Of a stretch of 64,000 nucleotides of DNA, positions 58,135 to 64,000 are shown one piece after another (the first letter of the stretch is position 1; every line of letters starts with the position of its first letter). This stretch comes from Agromyces protaetiae (GTDB lineage: Bacteria > Actinomycetota > Actinomycetes > Actinomycetales > Microbacteriaceae): assembly GCF_030866785.1 (NCBI RefSeq), contig NZ_CP133018.1, forward strand, positions 2,108,001 to 2,172,000. The letters are read 5' to 3'. The notes beneath the pieces are model-generated. The model had not been told where the DNA came from, made no database searches, and saw nothing but the letters and a program-made list of their open reading frames with translations. The position numbers and the translations under genes were made by a program.

Positions 58135-59243
58135 CCGGACCAACCGCAGCTCGGGCACCGCGAGCCTCGTCGATCGACTCGACCTGGCTGCGGTGCCCGA
58201 ACTGCGTTCGCGACCTCGAGCCGGTGGCCGAGCGAACCTTCGGCTGCGCATCGGGACACCGTTTCGATCAGGCCAAGCACGGCTACCTCACGCTGCTCGA
58301 TCCGCGCGCCCCGAAGACCATCGGCGACGATCGGTCGATGCTCGACGCGCGCGAACGGCTGCTCGCGAGCGGCGTCTACGCGCCCATCGCGCACGCCGTG
58401 GCCGACGTCGCGGAGCGCGCGATCGACGAGCCGCGTGCATCCGCTGCCGACGTCGCCAAGCCGACCGGCCCTGGGCCTGGGCCTGGTTCAAGCTCGCCGG
58501 CGGCCGACGAGCGCGCCTCCGCAGGGGTGAGCCCTCTCGGCCTCTCCGTGGCCGACCTCGGCTGCGGGACCGGCTACTACGCCGCGAGCGTCCTCGATCG
58601 CGTGCTCGTCGCGCGTCTCCTCGCGGCCGACCGCTCGCCCGACGCGGTGCGTGCGACCCTCCGTGCCCTGAGCGACCGGGTGCCGACGACCGGCGTCGTC
58701 CTCGACCTCTGGCGCCCGCTCCCCCTCCGCGACGCATCGGCCGACGTACTGCTCGACGTCTTCGCGCCACGCAATCCACGCGAGTATGCTCGCGTCCTCG
58801 CACCGGGCGGCACGCTGATCGTCGTCGTGCCGACCGCCGCGCACCTCTCTGGACTCCGCGAGACCGCCGGCATGCTCGACATCCCGGGCGGCAAGGCCAC
58901 GCTCGTCGCCGAACAGTTCGCCGCCGCCGGACTGCGGTGCGCGGCATCGACCCGCATCGAGTATGTCGTCGAAGCGGATGCCGCCACGCGTGCGCTCATC
59001 GTCGGCATGGGACCCTCGGCGCACCACCGCGATGCCCACGCGCCGGCGGCTCGCGCTGGGGCATCCACACCCGACCCGGCATCCGCCCCCGACCCGGCAT
59101 CCGCCCCCGATGAGCGATCTGCTTCGATCGAGGCATCCGCTTCGATCGAGGCATCCCATCATGACGAGACATCCGCCGGCGCCGAAGCCGACCCGCGCGA
59201 AGTGACCGTCTCCGTCGACGTGCTCACGCTACGTGCGCACTGA
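58131..59243 (+). CDS. RlmA-like rRNA guanine-N1 methyltransferase with unusual start
   Basis: A 370-residue SAM methyltransferase of the RlmA/TlrB type, methylating a guanine in 23S rRNA. The N-terminal zinc site is LRCPNC ... CASGHRFDQAKHGYLTLL, then the SAM motif VADLGCGTGYYAASVL and FAPRNPREYARVLAPGG. No ATG, GTG or TTG exists in frame before the zinc site back to far inside qcrB. CTG at 58131, overlapping the qcrB stop, is the best candidate. Two low-complexity inserts (about residues 108-136 and 303-350) are rich in Ala, Ser and Pro. Confidence 0.78.
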   Translation: MTGPTAARAPRASSIDSTWLRCPNCVRDLEPVAERTFGCASGHRFDQAKHGYLTLLDPRAPKTIGDDRSMLDARERLLASGVYAPIAHAVADVAERAIDEPRASAADVAKPTGPGPGPGSSSPAADERASAGVSPLGLSVADLGCGTGYYAASVLDRVLVARLLAADRSPDAVRATLRALSDRVPTTGVVLDLWRPLPLRDASADVLLDVFAPRNPREYARVLAPGGTLIVVVPTAAHLSGLRETAGMLDIPGGKATLVAEQFAAAGLRCAASTRIEYVVEADAATRALIVGMGPSAHHRDAHAPAARAGASTPDPASAPDPASAPDERSASIEASASIEASHHDETSAGAEADPREVTVSVDVLTLRAH

Positions 59244-59264
59244 CGCCAGCGCCCGTCACCTCCT

Positions 59265-59335
59265 GCGCTCCGCGCCACTCCGCGTCCCCACGCGCCAGCT
59301 GAAGTGGCGCGGAGCGCCCGGAAGTGGCGCAGCGC
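59265..59335. repeat. Dispersed palindromic repeat, second copy
   Basis: GCGCTCCGCGCCAC (59265-59278) and its exact complement (59304-59317) form a 14-bp inverted repeat, with a degenerate third core at about 59321. GAAGTGGCGCGGAG is shared with the 10.8-kb element. Both lie just behind a stop codon. Confidence 0.6.
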
Positions 59336-59354
59336 CGCACGCGGCAGACACGCG

Positions 59355-59385
59355 ACGGGGCCCGGCGCAGTGCGCCGGGCCCCGT
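59355..59385. terminator. Hairpin between the RlmA-like gene and ctaF
   Basis: A perfect 15-bp inverted repeat (ACGGGGCCCGGCGCA and its complement) around one central base. It serves two convergent genes. Confidence 0.75.
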
Positions 59386-59395
59386 CTGAACCCGC

Positions 59396-59824
59396 TCAGC
59401 GGGCGAAGTTGCCGCGGTAGTACTCGTAGACCCAGCCGACGAGGCTGATGAGCGCGATCGGCACCGCGATGTAGGCGATCCAGAAGCCGACCGCGAGACC
59501 GAGGAAGGCGAGCGCCGCACCCGCCGCGAGACAGATGGGCCACCAGCTCCACGGGCTGAAGAAGCCGAGCTCGGGGTCGCCGTCATCGATGTTCGCGTCG
59601 AGCCGGTCCTCGGGCAGCTGGCCGCCCTGTGCCTTGTGCACGCGTCCGAGATAGAACGCGATGAAGGCGGAGAGCACTGCACTCAGCGTGATCGCGACGG
59701 TGCCGACCCACTCGATGCCGGTGACCGGCTCCATGCCGGAAACCCAGCTCCAGAAGGTGTAGATGCCTGCCGCGATCAGGAAGAAGACGGCGAGCAGCCA
59801 GAACAGGACGACATTGGCGCGCAT
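59396..59824 (-). CDS. ctaF: Cytochrome c oxidase subunit IV (actinobacterial CtaF)
   Basis: A 142-residue membrane subunit of the aa3 oxidase found in actinobacteria. It has two helices in the N-terminal half (VVLFWLLAVFFLIAAGIYTFWSW and GTVAITLSAVLSAFIAFYLG), a short loop, and two in the C-terminal half ending in LISLVGWVYEYYRGNFAR. The last gene of ctaC-ctaD-ctaF; its ATG directly follows the ctaD stop. Confidence 0.93.
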   Translation of the reverse strand: MRANVVLFWLLAVFFLIAAGIYTFWSWVSGMEPVTGIEWVGTVAITLSAVLSAFIAFYLGRVHKAQGGQLPEDRLDANIDDGDPELGFFSPWSWWPICLAAGAALAFLGLAVGFWIAYIAVPIALISLVGWVYEYYRGNFAR

Positions 59825-61561
59825 CTACTTGACTTCCTTCGTTGCAGCGTCATAGGTGGGTGCGTCGGGCGCGTCCTTGGCCGGGCCGATGCCCACCGGT
59901 ATGCCGGCCTCGGGGTGGTTGAGGTCGAACGCCGGGGACTCCGAGCGGATGCGCGGGATCGACGTGAAGTTGTGCCGAGGCGGCGGGCAGCTCGTCGCCC
60001 ACTCGAGCGAGCGACCGTAGCCCCACGGGTCGTTCACGGTCACCTTCGGCGCGCGCCGGGCCGTGAGGTAGACGTTGAGGAAGAACGGGATCATCGATGC
60101 GGCCAGGATCATGGCACCGATGGTCGAGACCTGGTTCATCCACGTGATGTTGTCTTCCGGCAGGTACGAGTAGTACCGGCGGGGCATGGCCACGACACCC
60201 AGCCAGTGCTGGATCAGGAACGTCATGTGGAAGCCGATGAAGAGGATCCAGAAGTGCCACTTGCCGAGCGTCTCGTTCAGCATCTTGCCGGTCCACTTCG
60301 GCCACCAGAAGTAGAAGCCGGCGAACATGGCGAACACGACCGTGCCGAAGACGACGTAGTGGAAGTGCGCCACGACGAAGTAGGTGTCCGAGACGTGGAA
60401 GTCCAGCGGGGGCGACGCGAGGATGACGCCCGTGAGGCCGCCGAACACGAACGTGATCAGGAACCCGATCGACCACAGCAGCGGCGTCTCGAACGTGATC
60501 GAGCCCCGCCACATGGTGCCGATCCAGTTGAAGATCTTCACGCCCGTTGGAACCGCGATGAGCATCGTCATCAGCGCGAAGAACGGCAGCAACACCGATC
60601 CGGTGACGTACATGTGGTGCGCCCACACCGTGACCGAGAGCGCGGCGATGGCGATGGTCGCGTAGATCAGTGTCTTGTATCCGAAGATCGGTTTCCGGCT
60701 GAAGACCGGGAAGATCTCGGAGACGATGCCGAAGAACGGCAGCGCGATGATGTAGACCTCTGGATGGCCGAAGAACCAGAACAGGTGCTGCCACAGGATG
60801 ACGCCGCCGTTGGCTGGATCGTAGACGTGCGCCCCGAAGATGCGGTCGGCACCCGCGGCGAGGATCGCGGCGGCGAGCACCGGGAAGGCCATCAGCACGA
60901 GGATCGACGTCACGAGCGTGTTCCACGTGAAGATCGGCATGCGGAACATGGTCATGCCGGGCGCACGCATCGTGATGATCGTGGTGATGAAGTTCACGGC
61001 ACCGAGGATCGTGCCGAAGCCCGAGAGCCCCAGGCCGAGCATCCAGAGGTTTCCACCTATGCCTGGAGAGAACGTCGTCGACGCCAGTGGTTGATAGGCG
61101 AACCAACCGAACGACGCGGCACCCTGCGGCGTCAGGAAGCCCGCGACCGCCATCAGCGAGCCGAAGTTGAACATCCAGTAGGCCAGCGCGTTCAGGCGCG
61201 GGAAGGCGACGTCGGGCGCACCGATCTGCAGCGGCATGAGCACGTTGGCGAAGCCCGCAAAGAGCGGCGTCGCGAACATGAGCAGCATGATCGTGCCGTG
61301 CATCGTGAACAGCTGGTTGTACTGCTCACGCGTCTGCACGATCTCGAGGCCGGGCTCGAACAGCTGAGCACGGATGATCAGCGCCATCACGCCGGCGATG
61401 CAGAAGTAGATGAACGACGTGATCAGGTACATGTACCCGATGACCTTGTGGTCGGTCGAGGTCACCCACCTGACGAGGATGTTGCCCTTGCGCTCGACCT
61501 TGGAACCGCCGAGGGGCGGCGGTGCGGCCTGGGGACGAGCCGGTGCGGTCGTGGTGCTCAT
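59825..61561 (-). CDS. ctaD: Cytochrome c oxidase subunit I
   Basis: A 578-residue heme-copper oxidase subunit with twelve membrane helices. The binuclear centre is seen in [13 protein letters not shown] (the crosslinked His-Tyr pair) and [10 protein letters not shown]; the low-spin heme ligands are in [13 protein letters not shown] and [14 protein letters not shown]. It reduces oxygen to water and pumps protons. The N terminus is a Pro/Ala-rich tail ([14 protein letters not shown]). It overlaps the ctaC stop by 4 bp (ATGA). Confidence 0.97.
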   Translation of the reverse strand: MSTTTAPARPQAAPPPLGGSKVERKGNILVRWVTSTDHKVIGYMYLITSFIYFCIAGVMALIIRAQLFEPGLEIVQTREQYNQLFTMHGTIMLLMFATPLFAGFANVLMPLQIGAPDVAFPRLNALAYWMFNFGSLMAVAGFLTPQGAASFGWFAYQPLASTTFSPGIGGNLWMLGLGLSGFGTILGAVNFITTIITMRAPGMTMFRMPIFTWNTLVTSILVLMAFPVLAAAILAAGADRIFGAHVYDPANGGVILWQHLFWFFGHPEVYIIALPFFGIVSEIFPVFSRKPIFGYKTLIYATIAIAALSVTVWAHHMYVTGSVLLPFFALMTMLIAVPTGVKIFNWIGTMWRGSITFETPLLWSIGFLITFVFGGLTGVILASPPLDFHVSDTYFVVAHFHYVVFGTVVFAMFAGFYFWWPKWTGKMLNETLGKWHFWILFIGFHMTFLIQHWLGVVAMPRRYYSYLPEDNITWMNQVSTIGAMILAASMIPFFLNVYLTARRAPKVTVNDPWGYGRSLEWATSCPPPRHNFTSIPRIRSESPAFDLNHPEAGIPVGIGPAKDAPDAPTYDAATKEVK

Positions 61562-62460
61562 TCGCCTTCGTGCTCCTCTTTCAGCTCGGGCGCGCCCGTG
61601 CCGGGCAGGTTCTGGTTGCGGTCGTACTCGCTGGACAGCTGGCCCTCGTTGCCCGCGTCTCGGAGCGAGTCGATGTACGCGTCGTACTCGGACTGGGAGA
61701 CGACCTCGACGTTGAAGAGCATGAGCGAGTGGTACTCACCGCAGAGCTCGGCGCACTTGCCGGCGTAGGTGCCCTCGCGCTCGGTCGCCAGGGACATGTA
61801 GTTCGTCTTGCCGGGGAACATGTCCTTCTTGTAGAGGAAGTCCACGACCCAGAACGAGTGGATCACGTCACGCGACTCGAGCGCGATCTCGATGTTCGCG
61901 TTCACCGGCAGGTAGAGCGTCGGCAGCTCCGACTGGACGAGCGAGCCCTTCGGGCCTTCCTCGTCGAGCTGGCCCTGGATGCCCGCGGAGTAGACGTCTT
62001 CGTTGACGTAGTTGAAGTCCCAGGCCCACTGCTTGGCGATGACCTCGACCTTGACGTCGATGTCCTCCTCGGCGAAGCGCTCCTCGATCGCGGCCTGGTC
62101 ACGCGCGGTGAACGCGAAGAAACCGAGCACGAGGATGAGCGGCACGATCGTGTAGAAGACCTCGATCGGCATGTTGTACCGCAGCTGCACCGGCAGGCCC
62201 GTCTGACCGCGGCGGCGGCGGTAGGCGATGACCGCCCAGATGGTGAGGCCCCACGTGATGACGCCGACGACGAGCAGCACGATCCACGACGTGACCCACA
62301 GGCCGGAGATGCGCTCGGTGTGGTTCGTGACCGGCGGCTGGCCTTCCTCGAATCCCGGCAGGAACCCGTTCAGCTGGGCCTGCGTGCAGCCCGCGAGAAC
62401 GAGGCTGAGTGTCGCTGCGATCGGGACAGCAGCCCATCGGAGACGGCGATTGTGGCGCAC
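61558..62460 (-). CDS. ctaC: Cytochrome c oxidase subunit II
   Basis: A 300-residue lipoprotein-type subunit II. The signal peptide ends in the lipobox LAGC (near residue 25). Two membrane helices ([22 protein letters not shown] and [16 protein letters not shown]) and the CuA domain follow. The copper ligands are in [12 protein letters not shown] and [12 protein letters not shown]. It starts with GTG. It takes electrons from the cytochrome c domain of qcrC. Confidence 0.96.
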   Translation of the reverse strand: MRHNRRLRWAAVPIAATLSLVLAGCTQAQLNGFLPGFEEGQPPVTNHTERISGLWVTSWIVLLVVGVITWGLTIWAVIAYRRRRGQTGLPVQLRYNMPIEVFYTIVPLILVLGFFAFTARDQAAIEERFAEEDIDVKVEVIAKQWAWDFNYVNEDVYSAGIQGQLDEEGPKGSLVQSELPTLYLPVNANIEIALESRDVIHSFWVVDFLYKKDMFPGKTNYMSLATEREGTYAGKCAELCGEYHSLMLFNVEVVSQSEYDAYIDSLRDAGNEGQLSSEYDRNQNLPGTGAPELKEEHEGE

Positions 62461-62626
62461 CGGTGACCTTTCGGGAGACTCGAAGGCGCTTCACAGTGAA
62501 GCGCGGTGATCGCTGTCTAGCCTACTCCGACTCCGAACCCCGGGTGTGCACGATGCGGCGGTGTGGCCGGCATTTCGGCACCGATTTCGCCGCGATCTGG
62601 GGAAACTCCGCGTCCTTCGTGCATGC

Positions 62627-62662
62627 AGAACGGGGAGGTCGCGTCAGCGACCTCCCCGTTCT
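62627..62662. terminator. Hairpin terminator behind erpA
   Basis: A perfect 16-bp stem (AGAACGGGGAGGTCGC and its complement) with the loop GTCA. It separates erpA from the ctaC promoter region. Confidence 0.85.
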
Positions 62663-62679
62663 GGAGAATACGATGCGGC

Positions 62680-63030
62680 TCAGTGGAACGAGTCACCGCA
62701 CGCGCAGCTGCCCTGCGCGTTGGGGTTGTCGATGGTGAAGCCCTGCTTCTGGATCGTGTCCTCGAAGTCGATCGACGACCCGTCGAGGTAGGGCACGCTC
62801 ATCTTGTCGACGACCACCTCGACGCCGTCGAAGTCGACGACGGCGTCGCCGTCGAGCAGGCGCTCGTCGAAGTACAGCTGGTAGATGAGGCCCGAGCAGC
62901 CGCCGGGCTGCACGGCCACGCGCAGACGCAGGTCGTCGCGACCCTCTTGCGACAGCAGGCTGCGCACCTTCTCGGCGGCGGGCTCGGAGAGCAGGACGCC
63001 GTGGGCGGTCTCGGTGATGGTCTGGCTCAT
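62680..63030 (-). CDS. erpA: Iron-sulfur cluster insertion protein (ErpA/HesB family)
   Basis: A 116-residue A-type carrier that hands iron-sulfur clusters to apoproteins. The three conserved Cys are in QPGGCSGLIYQLYFD and the C-terminal QGSCACGDSFH. The gene precedes the oxidase operon, as in mycobacteria, where it may help mature respiratory Fe-S proteins such as QcrA. GAGGAG lies close to the ATG. The length is usual. Confidence 0.95.
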   Translation of the reverse strand: MSQTITETAHGVLLSEPAAEKVRSLLSQEGRDDLRLRVAVQPGGCSGLIYQLYFDERLLDGDAVVDFDGVEVVVDKMSVPYLDGSSIDFEDTIQKQGFTIDNPNAQGSCACGDSFH

Positions 63031-63136
63031 CTCACTCCTCGGAATTGCACGGGCCCTGACGGTGGTCGGCTTTCATCATACGCGCGCGGCGCCGTGAGCC
63101 GGCTGAATGGGCCGGCGGATGCCCCGGACGGCACCC

Positions 63137-64000
63137 TCACGGACGCCCGCGCCCGTTCAGCCGGGCGAGGAAGATCGCCTCGGCGAGCAGCGCACGCCGG
63201 AAGACGCCGAGGTGCAGGGACTCGTTCGGGCTGTGTGCGCGCGAGTCGGGGTCTTCGACCCCGGTCACGAGGATCTGCGCGCCCGGGAAGTCGCGGACCA
63301 GCTCGGCGATGAACGGGATCGAGCCGCCGACCCCGATCTCGACGGGCGGCACGCCCCAGGCCGCCTCCATCGCCGCGCGAGTCTCGGCCACGGCCCAACC
63401 GCTGGTGTCCACGAGGAAGGGCTGGCCGGCGTCGACGTCGTCGAACTCGAGCCTGGCGCCGAACGGCGCGTTCGCCTCGAGGTGCGTCTTGATGGCCTCG
63501 TACGCCTCGGCGGCGTCCTGCCCAGGTGCGATCCGCGCACTCACGCGGACCCTGACCGACGGCACCAGGGTGTTCGACGCGTTCGCCACGTCGGGCGCAT
63601 CGATGCCCGTGATCGTGATCGACGGTTCCGACCAGATCCGGGACAGGATCGCCCCGCGACCGATCGGCTCGACGCCGTCGAGGAGGCCGGTCTCGTCGCG
63701 GAGCTGCGTCTCGTCGTAGTCGGGCACCTCGAGCCCGGCCCCGCGCAGGCCCTCGACCGCGACCGCACCATCGGCCGCCCAGCACGTGTCGAGGAGACGC
63801 ACGGTCGCCATCATGGCGTCGGGCACCGCTCCCCCGAACATGCCCGAGTGGGAGGCGTGATCGAGCGTCGAGACCCGCAGGTTGAACGCGACCGCACCAC
63901 GGAGGGCGACGGTGAGCGCCGGCGTCGTGACATCCCAGTTGGTGGAGTCGGCGACGATGATCGCGTCGGCCTCGAGGACGTCGCGATGTTCGCGGAGGAA
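63137..64000 (-). CDS. M20-family dipeptidase, N terminus outside the window
   Basis: The last 287 residues of a metallo-dipeptidase are present; the gene continues beyond the right edge. Recognisable parts are DAIIVADSTNW, the dimerisation-loop His region TLDHASHSGMFGGAVPDA, VNASNT-like ANASNTLVPSVRVRV, VGGSIPFIAEL and the C-terminal metal-binding PNESLHLGVFRRAL. It resembles the DUG1/carnosinase-like subgroup rather than the M20 gene at 21.4 kb. The missing part should contain the first His-Asp and Glu-Glu metal sites. Confidence 0.92.
   Translation of the reverse strand, partial: FLREHRDVLEADAIIVADSTNWDVTTPALTVALRGAVAFNLRVSTLDHASHSGMFGGAVPDAMMATVRLLDTCWAADGAVAVEGLRGAGLEVPDYDETQLRDETGLLDGVEPIGRGAILSRIWSEPSITITGIDAPDVANASNTLVPSVRVRVSARIAPGQDAAEAYEAIKTHLEANAPFGARLEFDDVDAGQPFLVDTSGWAVAETRAAMEAAWGVPPVEIGVGGSIPFIAELVRDFPGAQILVTGVEDPDSRAHSPNESLHLGVFRRALLAEAIFLARLNGRGRP

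Noticed and set aside
59636..61768. Open frame of about 710 codons on the plus strand opposite ctaF and ctaD
   Set aside because: An antisense shadow of the oxidase genes. Its composition is low complexity (Arg, His, Glu).

Overview
The window is high-GC, densely packed actinobacterial chromosome. The family content suggests Microbacteriaceae, possibly an Agromyces-like genus: imuA'-imuB-dnaE2, DUF3097, PAC2, pafBC-tatAC-helY, lnt-rbpA and the ctaE-qcrCAB / ctaCDF respiratory loci. The genus is an inference from gene content and order. Many genes start exactly 6-8 nt after a TANNNT box, which points to widespread leaderless transcripts, as known in actinobacteria.

Layout. 1-9 kb: a cut-off Ig-like protein, a DEDDh exonuclease with 15-bp repeats, an alpha/beta hydrolase and GT4 glycosyltransferase pair, a sirtuin, a SpoU methyltransferase, a D-Ala-D-Ala carboxypeptidase, an SGNH hydrolase and a DEAD/DEAH helicase. 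9-13 kb: a surface protein with an IPATG anchor, an Lrp regulator, a ferritin-like/VIT1 membrane protein and a small secreted protein. 12.8-19.5 kb: an SOS mutagenesis operon (imuA', imuB, dnaE2, then a DUF3097 gene 9 nt further on) behind a perfect LexA box. 19.7-21.3 kb: a divergent DUF6157/AraC pair and tRNA-Leu(GAG). 21.4-39.7 kb: core genes, namely an M20 peptidase, uppP, PAC2, a HAD phosphatase, trmI, an FKBP lipoprotein, pafB-pafC, tatA-tatC, helY, lnt, rbpA, a phosphodiesterase, SPFH/NfeD, an SDR, HdeD and a lipoprotein. The proteasome/pupylation genes that often lie between trmI and pafBC in actinobacteria are absent here.

39.7-47.6 kb is the accessory region. It holds a gene-free 690-bp stretch, three paralogous GntR-type genes around a small lipoprotein, an unknown gene, an MFS permease, a double-HTH protein preceded by a 13-codon leader ORF, an FGE-like protein and a Cys-containing small protein. 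One of the GntR paralogues appears to have lost its DNA-contact residues and gained an acidic tract. An 11-bp motif overlapping the -10 box recurs at the GntR gene, at the lipoprotein and at the secreted-protein gene 28 kb away.

47.6-52.7 kb is a glycerol/dihydroxyacetone module (dhaKLM facing away from glpF-glpK). 52.7-63 kb is trpD followed by the cytochrome bc1-aa3 branch (ctaE-qcrC-qcrA-qcrB, an RlmA-like methyltransferase, ctaF-ctaD-ctaC) and erpA. The window ends in an M20 dipeptidase.

The most promising leads are the three-paralogue GntR cluster with its shared operator-like motif, the DUF3097 gene (TOPRIM-like on reading) at the end of the SOS operon, the leader-peptide-coupled HTH gene, and the 10-mer GAGGCATCCG, which recurs far above chance and builds low-complexity inserts in several proteins.
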